Shown: in pieces, positions 18,700 to 27,312 of the stretch
Layout of the letters: every line of letters starts with the position of its first letter
Numbering within the stretch: position 1 is the stretch's first letter
Assembly: GCF_047314965.1 (NCBI RefSeq)
Contig: NZ_JBLBVK010000038.1
Location: forward strand, 62,001 to 126,000
DNA: 64,000 nt
Source: JAVJUV01 sp047314965
GTDB taxonomy: Bacteria; Pseudomonadota; Alphaproteobacteria; Rhodobacterales; Rhodobacteraceae
Direction of reading: 5' to 3'
Made by a program: the position numbers and the translations under genes
The notes under the pieces: model-generated
What the model saw: only the letters and a program-made list of their open reading frames with translations
What the model was told of the DNA's origin: nothing
Databases searched by the model: none

Positions 18700-19542
18700 A
18701 TGACCGGCACACCCAAGATCACCGATATCGACGCGCTTAATCGTCACCGTCAGCGGGCCGCGCGCGACCCCGTTCTCTTCCTGCACGAGGAAGCCGCAGC
18801 TGAGATCGAAGAAAGACTTGCCGAGATTAAGAAATCGTTCATTGCACCCCTTCTGATCGGTCACGTCTCTTCGCCCATCCGGTCTCTCTTCCCAGAGGCG
18901 CCAATCATTCCCGACGATGAAAGGCTCGCGGTCCAGCCCTCGACCCATGACATCGTCTTGCACAGCTTTGCGCTGCACTGGTCGGACGACCCTATCGGGC
19001 AGATGGTCCAGTCGCGCCTCGCCCTACAGCCTGACGGTCTGTTCATCGCGGTGCTTTTCGGAGGCGCCACGCTCAGCGAATTGCGGACCGCTCTGGCCGA
19101 GGCGGAAGCGCGCCTCAGCGGTGGTCTGTCGCCCCGGGTGCTTCCGATGGCCGACCTCCGAGACCTTGGCGGGCTGATCGGACGCGCCGGCCTCGCATTG
19201 CCGGTGGCGGACAATCTCAAGCTGACCGTCCGATATCCCTCGCTTGCACGCTTGGTCGCCGACCTTCGTGGAATGGGCGAAACAAATGCACTCCAGACGC
19301 GTCACAAGGCGATACCTCCTCGCGCGCTTTTCGAACTTACCGAACAGCTTTACCGCCAGCACTTCTCGGATGCAGACGGCTATCTGAAAGCAACATTCGA
19401 GATGGCCTTTCTGACCGGTTGGGCGCCTTCGGAGAATCAGCAGAAACCGCTTCAACCGGGGTCGGCAAGGCAACGACTGGCCGATGCATTGGGCGTCGAC
19501 GAACAACCAACAGGTGATCCTGTCGCACCCCGAACGCGTTGA
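18700..19542 (+). CDS. NDUFAF5-like methyltransferase-family protein with a lost SAM loop
   Basis: 280 residues from the ATG at 18700. Residues about 78-130 (LHSFALHW, QMVQSRLALQPDGLFIA, FGGATLSELR) and the later DLRGMGETNAL and ATFEMAFLTGW segments match NDUFAF5-type proteins, which in mitochondria hydroxylate an Arg of complex I subunit NDUFS7. The Gly-rich SAM loop expected near residues 48-60 is not visible: the region reads IAPLLIGHVSSPIRS, without an acidic residue and GxGxG pattern. It may therefore bind SAM in an altered way or not at all. It lies head to head with comF and upstream of hemH. Annotation as a plain methyltransferase would overstate what is seen. Confidence 0.8.
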   Translation: MTGTPKITDIDALNRHRQRAARDPVLFLHEEAAAEIEERLAEIKKSFIAPLLIGHVSSPIRSLFPEAPIIPDDERLAVQPSTHDIVLHSFALHWSDDPIGQMVQSRLALQPDGLFIAVLFGGATLSELRTALAEAEARLSGGLSPRVLPMADLRDLGGLIGRAGLALPVADNLKLTVRYPSLARLVADLRGMGETNALQTRHKAIPPRALFELTEQLYRQHFSDADGYLKATFEMAFLTGWAPSENQQKPLQPGSARQRLADALGVDEQPTGDPVAPRTR

Positions 19543-19605
19543 CCCGGCCCGATTTCCAATTATCTGGCCAAGGCAGGAAGACATCTGCACAGGAACCGTT
19601 TAAGG

Positions 19606-20697
19606 ATGCTCGACGCAAAGTCAGACCGGACCGGACACGCTGCCATGGATGATACTGAGACCGTGAACGCGCATCTTCCGGCGGATCATCCGCCGGTCAA
19701 ACGCGAACGTGTCGGCGTGTTGCTGGCCAATCTCGGCACACCAGACGGCTATGACTACTTGTCGATGCGCCGCTACCTGAACGAGTTCCTGTCCGACCGC
19801 CGTGTGATCGATTACTCGCCCTGGATTTGGCAGCCCCTCTTGCAGCTCATCATCCTGTCCAAGCGACCGTTTTCTTCGGGCGCAGCCTACAAGTCGATCT
19901 GGAACGAGGAGCAGGGCGAGAGCCCGCTCATGACAATCACGAAGGCACAGACGGAAAAGATACGGAACGCCATTGCCGCCCGCTATGGCGAGGACGTGAT
20001 CGTCGACTTCTGCATGCGCTACGGCAATCCATCGACCAAGTCGAAGGTCCGCGTGATGGCAGAGCGCGGCTGCCGCAAGATCCTGTTCTTCCCGCTCTAC
20101 CCACAATACGCGGGCGCAACGACGGCCACCGCGAACGATCAGTTCTTCCGCGCCTTGATGGAAGAAAAATGGCAGCCGCCCGTCCGTACCGTTCCCGCCT
20201 ATTTCGACCGCCCTTCCTATATCGACGCATTGGCGAAATCCGTCGAGCGCGCCTACGGCGCGATGGACACCAAGCCTGATATCCTGGTGTGCTCCTATCA
20301 CGGCGTGCCGCAACGCTACCTGATGGAAGGCGACCCCTATCACTGCCAGTGCCAGAAGACGACGCGCCTTCTGAAGGAACGGCTTGGCTGGGACGATACC
20401 CAGATCAGGACCACTTTCCAGTCACGCTTCGGTCCGGAAGAATGGCTTCAGCCGTATACCGTCGAAGAAGTCGCTCGACTGGCCGAACAGGGCAAAAAGC
20501 GGATCGCCGTCATCGCTCCCGCTTTCAGCGCTGACTGCATCGAAACCCTGGAAGAGATCAACGAAGAGATTCGCGAAAGCTTCGAAGAAGCCGGGGGCGA
20601 GCGTTTCACCTATATCCCCTGTCTCAACGATGATGATGCTCACATCGACGCGCTTTGCGAAACGATCGAGGAAAATCTTAAAGGCTGGCTGGACTGA
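19606..20697 (+). CDS. hemH: Ferrochelatase
   Basis: 363 residues. Inserts ferrous iron into protoporphyrin IX at the last step of protoheme synthesis. GVLLANLGTPDG opens the domain, and SYHGVPQRY carries the catalytic His. PAFSADCIETLEEI carries the conserved Glu. Cys-rich stretches (YHCQCQ) are present; whether they bind an Fe-S cluster cannot be told. The N-terminus has about 35 extra residues; an alternative ATG at 19645 would shorten it by 13. AGGAACC at 19591 supports the first start. With hemW (49 kb) and hemJ (57 kb) this window holds three separate heme genes. Confidence 0.96.
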   Translation: MLDAKSDRTGHAAMDDTETVNAHLPADHPPVKRERVGVLLANLGTPDGYDYLSMRRYLNEFLSDRRVIDYSPWIWQPLLQLIILSKRPFSSGAAYKSIWNEEQGESPLMTITKAQTEKIRNAIAARYGEDVIVDFCMRYGNPSTKSKVRVMAERGCRKILFFPLYPQYAGATTATANDQFFRALMEEKWQPPVRTVPAYFDRPSYIDALAKSVERAYGAMDTKPDILVCSYHGVPQRYLMEGDPYHCQCQKTTRLLKERLGWDDTQIRTTFQSRFGPEEWLQPYTVEEVARLAEQGKKRIAVIAPAFSADCIETLEEINEEIRESFEEAGGERFTYIPCLNDDDAHIDALCETIEENLKGWLD

Positions 20698-20816
20698 AAG
20701 GCGGATGGCGGTCGCCCATCGCGGTGGGTGCTATGGCCTTGGCGGAATTCAAGACCGCTTTACGCCCACACGTCCTGCCGCTAAACCCAGACGGTTACTT
20801 TGGGGAGAGGCATGCG

Positions 20817-22049
<1,233 letters not shown>

Positions 22050-22198
22050 ACGGCCGCGCCACTCTGACTTCAGCCGTCCCTTAGACAAGGGTCCTTGGTA
22101 TGCCGGCAAAGTGAACGGCGCTTTGCATGGCTCCTCTTGACTTGCGTAAGTTTCATTCACAAATCGGAATTTGGAAATGCAATATAATTGGAAACGCC

Positions 22199-22804
22199 AT
22201 GAAATTTCGCGCCCCTGCCGCCCGCCGTATTCTCCTGCTCTCTGTGGCCGCCCTTGTGGCTGTCGGTGCCTTTGCCGCAGGTCAAACGATCGCAGTGGCA
22301 CAGATGGCCGGCCATGGCGGTGGCGGCATGCATCGTCACGGCGCTGGCGGCATGATGCAACATGACATGACCAATATGCCCGGTCTCCGCGGGCTCGACG
22401 CAACGCCCGAGGAAAGCGCCGAACTGGCGGTGATGTTCAACAACTTCCAGCTGATCGACCGCACGGTCGAGAACCTCCCCAACGGCATCCGCACCATCAC
22501 GAATTCCTCCGACGAAGAGGTCATGGCCAATCTCGTCAGCCACGTCACCGGCATGATCAACCGCGTCGAAGAAGGCCGAGATCCCCAGATTTTCATCCAG
22601 AGTCCCACACTGGACGTATTTTTCCTGAAAGGGGACCGCATCGAGACCGAGATCGACATCACCGACGAGGGCATCGTCGTGGTTCAGACATCGGACGACC
22701 CGGAACTGGTAGAGGCGCTTCAGGTGCACGCCGCGGAAGTCACCGATATGGCCAATCGCGGGATGGAAGCCGTTCATGACGCAATGATGCGGCGCGGTGG
22801 CTGA
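22199..22804 (+). CDS. Exported His/Met-rich protein of unknown function
   Basis: 201 residues from the ATG at 22199 (MKFRAPAARRILLLSVAAL). A signal peptide or N-terminal anchor (about 10-35) puts the rest in the periplasm. Residues about 36-62 are rich in Gly, His and Met (GHGGGGMHRHGAGGMMQH), a pattern common in copper- or other metal-handling proteins. The remaining domain has the sequence NNFQLIDRTVENLPNG and LQVHAAEVTDMANRGMEAVH with three regularly placed Met/His sites. A TATAAT at 22183-22188 is only 10 bases from the ATG, so the message may be nearly leaderless, or the box is chance. It converges with TauE/SafE and lies one gene away from an FNR-regulated cytochrome c. No function is claimed. 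Confidence 0.75.
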   Translation: MKFRAPAARRILLLSVAALVAVGAFAAGQTIAVAQMAGHGGGGMHRHGAGGMMQHDMTNMPGLRGLDATPEESAELAVMFNNFQLIDRTVENLPNGIRTITNSSDEEVMANLVSHVTGMINRVEEGRDPQIFIQSPTLDVFFLKGDRIETEIDITDEGIVVVQTSDDPELVEALQVHAAEVTDMANRGMEAVHDAMMRRGG

Positions 22805-22810
22805 TCCGGG

Positions 22811-23557
22811 TTAACCGAAGATCACGAAACGCGCTGTCAGAATCGATCCCATGATCAGGATGAATCCGCGCAGGATGTTTGGACTGATCCTGGGGATGAT
22901 GGCCGCGCCTATGCTTGCGCCCGCTATGGCGAATACAAAGATGATCCCAGCCGCAAGCCAGGTCACCAGACCGGACCACGCCAGAACTGAAACAGCCGCC
23001 GTATTTGCAAAGGCGACGAAAAGGTTCTTCTGCCGCACCGCGCTGTGAAAATGCGTCGTCCCCGAGACGACCATCGACGCCACCAGGAAAAAACCAATTC
23101 CGGCGCCGAAATACCCTGCATAGACTCCGCACAGAAAAATCAGAACCCGACGAAGTGTCTTTCCGCCGTCGGCCTGCACGCGCTCTGCCAAGGTCTTCAG
23201 GCGGTCGCCAAAGGCGATGACCGCGAGCGCGAGAATCAGCAGGAACGGCACGACACTGACGAAGACGCGCTCACCCAGGCCGATCAATAGCGCAACGCCT
23301 ATTACTCCGCCTACTCCGACAAGCGGCAGGTCGATCCATAGCCCGGGTATATCCAGCTTTGCCTCGGAGCCCTTGCGCGCGAAAGCGCCCGGCAAAGTCG
23401 AAGGCCAAAGCGCCACGGTTCCCGTCGCGTTGGCCGCCAAAGGAGGCAGACCCAGGGAAAGCAGAAGCGGGAAGACGAACAGCTTCGCTCCGCCAGCGGC
23501 GACGTTCACCATTCCGCCGGCCAGTCCGGCGATTGCAAGGAGGATATACTCAGACAT
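22811..23557 (-). CDS. TauE/SafE-family membrane transporter
   Basis: 248 residues from 23557 (MSEYILLAIAGLAGGMVN), with AAGGG upstream; a longer start at 23593 adds 12 non-family residues. About eight membrane helices. The family's first repeat motif (AGGAKLFVFPLLLSLGLPPLAANATGTVALWP, shown here as GGAKLFVFPLL and ANATGTVALWP) and the second repeat (GAGIGFFLVASMV) are intact. Members export sulfite, sulfoacetate or other small anions, or move them inward; substrate is not evident. It is divergent from the cytochrome c gene, so the FNR box at 23647 lies in the region shared by both genes. Confidence 0.9.
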   Translation of the reverse strand: MSEYILLAIAGLAGGMVNVAAGGAKLFVFPLLLSLGLPPLAANATGTVALWPSTLPGAFARKGSEAKLDIPGLWIDLPLVGVGGVIGVALLIGLGERVFVSVVPFLLILALAVIAFGDRLKTLAERVQADGGKTLRRVLIFLCGVYAGYFGAGIGFFLVASMVVSGTTHFHSAVRQKNLFVAFANTAAVSVLAWSGLVTWLAAGIIFVFAIAGASIGAAIIPRISPNILRGFILIMGSILTARFVIFG

Positions 23558-23646
23558 GCATGACCCTTGAGCCTGTGGCGACAGGAAAGTCAATCGGGTC
23601 TTATGCCATTGATCTCAATACACAAGCCCGTCAGGGAATTATCGGA

Positions 23647-23660
23647 TTGATGCAGATCAA
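23647..23660. promoter_or_regulatory. Perfect FNR/FnrL box upstream of the cytochrome c gene
   Basis: TTGATGCAGATCAA is an exact TTGAT-N4-ATCAA palindrome, the consensus for FNR-type oxygen-sensing activators (FnrL in Rhodobacterales). Its centre (23653.5) lies 82 bases before the cytochrome ATG. A TAAATT at 23682-23687 would serve as -10 box and give a start near 23695, placing the FNR site near -41.5, the class II activating position. Confidence 0.8.
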
Positions 23661-23735
23661 GTGGTGAGCCATCCAAAACATTAAATTGTTCATATGTAAA
23701 TTAACCAGTTGGGATTCCAAAAAGGGAGGAATGCA

Positions 23736-24146
23736 ATGACAAGAACTGGAACAATCGCGCTCGCGCTGACGACCCTGCTGGCACTACCCGCCGCCGCGCA
23801 AGACTTGGGCGCCATCGAGTTCGCGAATAGTTGCGCCCAATGCCACGGAGCGGACGGAAAGGGTGATGGCCCGGTCACCCCATATCTCCTCAACCCACCG
23901 CCGGACCTGACTATTCTTAGCAAAACGAACGACGGGGTATTTCCCATCGCCAATGTCTATTCCATCATCGACGGAACAGCGGATGTGGCCGTTCACGGCG
24001 GACGGGACATGCCGGTCTGGGGCGACCGCTACATGACGGAAATGCGCGAGGACGCGACGGCGCACTATTCCTGGGCAGAAGCCCGCGCCTATGCTCAGAA
24101 TCGCGTGCTGGCATTGGTCGAGTATATCGCCTCGATCCAGCAATAA
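23736..24146 (+). CDS. Periplasmic monohaem cytochrome c
   Basis: 136 residues from the ATG at 23736, behind a GGGAGGA ribosome site. A signal peptide ends at LPAAAQ. A single haem attachment motif CAQCH lies near residue 32, followed by GADGKGDGP. The C-terminal Met that could be the sixth iron ligand is in DMPVWGDRYM. The protein is a small class I type cytochrome for electron transfer in the periplasm. The FNR box upstream suggests induction when oxygen is low. Its partners are unknown; the nearest genes are TauE/SafE and the His/Met-rich exported protein, neither of which is a known electron donor. Confidence 0.9.
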   Translation: MTRTGTIALALTTLLALPAAAQDLGAIEFANSCAQCHGADGKGDGPVTPYLLNPPPDLTILSKTNDGVFPIANVYSIIDGTADVAVHGGRDMPVWGDRYMTEMREDATAHYSWAEARAYAQNRVLALVEYIASIQQ

Positions 24147-24200
24147 CCGCCTGAGTCAGGAAGCCGTGGGCGGATTTCCGAACCGCTCACCAGCAAACAA

Positions 24201-24228
24201 GAAAGCCGACGCAATTGCGCCGGCTTTC
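24201..24228. terminator. Hairpin between the cytochrome c and L,D-transpeptidase genes
   Basis: GAAAGCCG (24201-24208) pairs with CGGCTTTC (24221-24228), and an inner CGC/GCG stem closes an AATT loop with one mismatch. It lies between two convergent genes. No T run follows on either strand, so it may be a weak terminator. Confidence 0.45.
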
Positions 24229-24251
24229 GAAACTCAACGGATGTTACTCCG

Positions 24252-24851
24252 TCAGATCAGGAGAACCTGCGTTCCATTCCGCGCAAGGCCGAACAGCTCC
24301 GCAATATGCTCGTTGTAGAGGCCGATGCATCCGTTCGACGACCGCCGCCCGATCTTCCGCGTGTCATGCGTTCCGTGAATCCGGTAGTATGTCCAGCTCA
24401 GGTACAGCGCGTGTGTACCCAGCGGATTATCGGGACCCGGCGGAACGTAATCCGGCCATTCCGGGTTGCGCAGCTTCATGGACGGTGTCGGGCGCCAATC
24501 GGGGCCTTCAACCTTCCGGACCACCTTTGTCCGGCCCAGGCGGGTAAGCTCCTCGCTGATCGGAACACTGGTCGGATAAAGCTTGTAGATCGTCTGGTCT
24601 TCGCTCCAGTAGTGCAGCGCCCGTGACGTGACGTCGACAAGGATCGCGCCCCCCCGCGTGTTGTTGAAATAGGGCTGCCAGTCCAGCGCCCTGAACGACG
24701 ACGCATTGCGGCGGACGTTCCCGGCAATCGGTGAATGACCTTCGATGACGTCGGGCGCAGCCTCTTGCGCGATAGCAGGGCTGGCCAGAAGCGCCGCGCC
24801 TCCGGCAAGGACGCCACGACGGCTCAGCGTTTCTTTCTTTTGGACGGACAT
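24252..24851 (-). CDS. L,D-transpeptidase (YkuD domain) with Tat-like signal
   Basis: 199 residues from the ATG at 24851. The N-terminus has twin Arg and a hydrophobic run (SRRGVLAGGAALLASPAIAQ), a Tat-like export signal. The YkuD catalytic region reads RIHGTHDTRKIGRRSSNGCIG: His and Ser-x-Gly-Cys give the reactive Cys. It forms L,D cross-links in peptidoglycan or attaches proteins to it. The C-terminal stretch NEHIAELFGL fits the family. It is convergent with the cytochrome c gene and divergent from the CAP lipoprotein. Together with the next two genes it makes a cell-wall cluster. Confidence 0.92.
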   Translation of the reverse strand: MSVQKKETLSRRGVLAGGAALLASPAIAQEAAPDVIEGHSPIAGNVRRNASSFRALDWQPYFNNTRGGAILVDVTSRALHYWSEDQTIYKLYPTSVPISEELTRLGRTKVVRKVEGPDWRPTPSMKLRNPEWPDYVPPGPDNPLGTHALYLSWTYYRIHGTHDTRKIGRRSSNGCIGLYNEHIAELFGLARNGTQVLLI

Positions 24852-25013
24852 TTCTCGCCTCTCGTCTGTCTTTGACCAATCTATAATAGTGCGGCATTGC
24901 AGCACCTTCAAATCAAAGAAGCGTCAGAATGCCGATCTGTGGCCCGCTTGTGTTTGAACAGGCGCAGCCAAGACTGTAAGGCTTGCGGCAGGAAAACAGA
25001 GAAGACCGGCAAC

Positions 25014-25550
25014 ATGCTTCGATCCCTTGCACTATTCGCGATTGTGTCCCTCGGCCTCTCGGCGTGTTCGACGCCAGAACCGCGATTCGGCCCGGACGGC
25101 AAGCCGTTGCCGCAGGTCTATCAAATCTCGGCGCGGGACACGGCCAAGATCCAGTTCCGGATGCTTGATTCGATCAACACACTGCGCTCCGCACGCGGCG
25201 CTGTTCCTCTCCGCCTCTCGTCAGAGCTCAACGCCGCCGCCGCGACTCATTCCCGCGACATGTCGATCCAGAACCGGCCCTGGCATTTCGGTTCCGACGG
25301 CTCAAGCCCCCTCGATCGGGTGCGCCGCGTCGGATATACGGGTCGCCTCCTTGGCGAGAACATCTCCGAGACCTACGAATCCGAGCTGGAGACGCTCTCG
25401 GCATGGATGTCTCAGCCTGACACGCGCGAAGTCATCCTCGATGCCCGGGGACGCGACATGGGTTTCGCCTGGTTCCAGGAGTCGAACGGCAAAATCTGGT
25501 GGACGCTTATCGTGGGCCAGCCCAGCGCGCAGGGCTCATTTGTAAATTGA
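25014..25550 (+). CDS. CAP-domain lipoprotein
   Basis: 178 residues from the ATG at 25014. The signal ends with the lipobox LSAC, so it is lipid-anchored (outer membrane probable because Ser follows Cys rather than Asp). The CAP domain contains the helix AAAATHSRDMS, a WHFGSDGSS segment and LLGENISETYE. The classical GHRxNI signature at the end is replaced by QPDTREVILDARGRDMG, the loop in which the CAP family usually has its second core helix. Its last 15 bases overlap the convergent lipoprotein L,D-transpeptidase. Bacterial CAP proteins are poorly characterised; the flanking cell-wall enzymes suggest an envelope role. Confidence 0.85.
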   Translation: MLRSLALFAIVSLGLSACSTPEPRFGPDGKPLPQVYQISARDTAKIQFRMLDSINTLRSARGAVPLRLSSELNAAAATHSRDMSIQNRPWHFGSDGSSPLDRVRRVGYTGRLLGENISETYESELETLSAWMSQPDTREVILDARGRDMGFAWFQESNGKIWWTLIVGQPSAQGSFVN

Positions 25551-26033
25551 AATCGGCGTGCCGTCGCGGACCATGGCATAGATCTCCTCGATCTCGTCAT
25601 CCGTGACGGCGATGCATCCCCAGGTCCAGTCCTTGCGCAGAAGCGAATAAAGCTTTCCGCGTCCGTGAATGAAAATGTCGCCTCCCGGGTTTTTTCCCAG
25701 TGCGCGCGCCTCGGCGATATCCCGTTCGTCGGGATAGCTTATTCCCAGAGACAGGTGATAGTCGCTGTCCGGGTTGCGCCGGTTGATCAGGTAGTGACCC
25801 TCAGGCGTTCTGCCGTCACCCTCGACCTTCTTGTCGCCCTCCGGCGCAAAACCCAAATCGATGCGATAGGATTTCAGAACGCGATTTTCGTGCAAAAGGT
25901 ATAGACGCCGCAATTCCTTGTAGACGATGACCCGGGTGACCTCCGGTCCGTCGTAGGAGCGGAATTTCGTCGCACAGCCGGAAAGTGCAATTAGCACAGC
26001 CAGCCCCAAAGCGGCTTTGATCAAGACCCTCAT
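25536..26033 (-). CDS. Lipoprotein L,D-transpeptidase (YkuD/ErfK family)
   Basis: 165 residues. Signal peptide with lipobox LSGC (MRVLIKAALGLAVLIALSGC), so it is membrane-anchored. The YkuD domain follows: RTPEGHYLI, FIHGRG, and DWTWGCIAV with the catalytic Cys. The WTWGC version of the active site is common in short, YafK-like L,D-transpeptidases. It modifies peptidoglycan in the periplasm or trims protein-peptidoglycan links. It lacks the carrier LysM domain. Convergent with the CAP lipoprotein, whose stop it overlaps by 15 bases; it is a second L,D-transpeptidase within 2 kb. Confidence 0.92.
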   Translation of the reverse strand: MRVLIKAALGLAVLIALSGCATKFRSYDGPEVTRVIVYKELRRLYLLHENRVLKSYRIDLGFAPEGDKKVEGDGRTPEGHYLINRRNPDSDYHLSLGISYPDERDIAEARALGKNPGGDIFIHGRGKLYSLLRKDWTWGCIAVTDDEIEEIYAMVRDGTPISIYK

Positions 26034-26093
26034 CGAAACCTGCCCGTCATTGTTTTTCTGACTTTTACGATGAGTAACCTCAGGAATCTGCCT

Positions 26094-27311
26094 TCAGGCA
26101 AGAGAAAAATGCGCCACAAGCTCAACATGTGGCGACCAGCGGAATTGATCGACGACATCCAGCCAGCGGATTTCGTATCCCGCTTTAGTCAGAATCTCCG
26201 CATCTCTGGCAAAGGTGACCGGATTGCACGAGACAAAGGCGATATCAGGGATTTCGGCTTGCGCCAGTTCCATCGTCTGTGCCTCGGCACCCGCGCGAGG
26301 CGGATCGATGACGACAGCGCCGAAGCGGTCCAGTTCATCAGAAACCAGTGGTCGGCGAAAGAGGTCGCGGCGCTCGGTCGTCACCCGATGCAGGCCCCGG
26401 CCATGGCGCCACCCACGGTCCAGCGCATCCAGCATCGCACCCTCACTTTCGACGGCATGAACCTCATGACCGGCGGCAATAGGCAGGGCAAAGGTTCCGA
26501 TCCCCGCAAAAAGATCGGCGACCGGCCCCTTCGCCGCTGCAATTGCTTCAAGCACCGACGAAAAGAGCGCGGCTTCGCCCTCCGCCGTCGCCTGCAGGAA
26601 TGCACCGGGCGGCAAGGTGACAGGTGCGGTTCCGAACGTCAGAACTGGTGGCGTCTGCGTCGCCAAGGTTTCGCCATCCCACGTCAGGCGCACGAATCCA
26701 TTCCCTACGGCCAGCGCCAGAAGCTGCTGGATCATCTCGGGATCAAGGGGTTTGCCGCCTGTGACAGCCAGGTCCAGACCGCTTTCGGTTTCGGTCACCG
26801 TCAGGCGCATCTCGCCCTTTCGGCTTCCTCCCGCCTCGACGATCTCCGCCAGTCGCGGCAGCGCGCTGGCCAGTGCGGGCCTTACCAGAAGGCAGTCGGG
26901 CACATCCCGGATCACGTCGCTGGAGGGTGCGTGAAATCCGACCGTTGCGCCTTTCTTGGTGCGCTTGCCCGAGAATGTCGCCCGTCGCCGGGAGCGGGGA
27001 GGAGAGGTGTGAAGGCCCCGTATCGGCGCGACTATCGCCCGCGCCGCAAGCGCCTGTCTCACAACATCGACCTTCCATCGCGCCACGAAGTCGTCGTTTG
27101 CATGCTGCAACCCGCAACCGCCGCAACTCTTGTAGTGGACGCAGGGCGCGCTCACGCGGTCCGGCGATGGAGAAAGGATCCGCGGTGCAGCCATGCGCCC
27201 GTCAACCACGTCGCCCTCCACCAGCTCGCCCGGCAGGGTGCGGGGCGCGAAAACCGGTCCGTCAGCGATGCCATCGCCAAGATGCCCCAGGCGTTCGATG
27301 ATGACCTTCAC
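26094..27311 (-). CDS. rlmD: 23S rRNA (uracil-5)-methyltransferase of the RumA/RlmD family
   Basis: 405 residues from a GTG at 27311; the longer open frame upstream lies inside the ABC gene. It starts 1 base from the ABC stop, so the two are probably co-translated. The N-terminus carries a TRAM-like short domain and Cys residues for an Fe-S cluster (CVHYKSCGGCGLQH). The SAM motif is ADLFAGIGTFALP, and the catalytic Cys lies in FVSCNPVTFARD. The family makes m5U1939 in 23S rRNA (RlmD); the related TrmA and RlmC modify tRNA U54 and U747. The exact target of this branch cannot be fixed from sequence alone. Confidence 0.88.
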   Translation of the reverse strand: MKVIIERLGHLGDGIADGPVFAPRTLPGELVEGDVVDGRMAAPRILSPSPDRVSAPCVHYKSCGGCGLQHANDDFVARWKVDVVRQALAARAIVAPIRGLHTSPPRSRRRATFSGKRTKKGATVGFHAPSSDVIRDVPDCLLVRPALASALPRLAEIVEAGGSRKGEMRLTVTETESGLDLAVTGGKPLDPEMIQQLLALAVGNGFVRLTWDGETLATQTPPVLTFGTAPVTLPPGAFLQATAEGEAALFSSVLEAIAAAKGPVADLFAGIGTFALPIAAGHEVHAVESEGAMLDALDRGWRHGRGLHRVTTERRDLFRRPLVSDELDRFGAVVIDPPRAGAEAQTMELAQAEIPDIAFVSCNPVTFARDAEILTKAGYEIRWLDVVDQFRWSPHVELVAHFSLA

Positions 27312-27312
27312 G

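Noticed and set aside
22138..22188. TTGACT and TATAAT before the His/Met-rich exported protein as a promoter.
   Set aside because: The two boxes are 39 bases apart, so they cannot form one promoter; TATAAT alone has no good -35 box.
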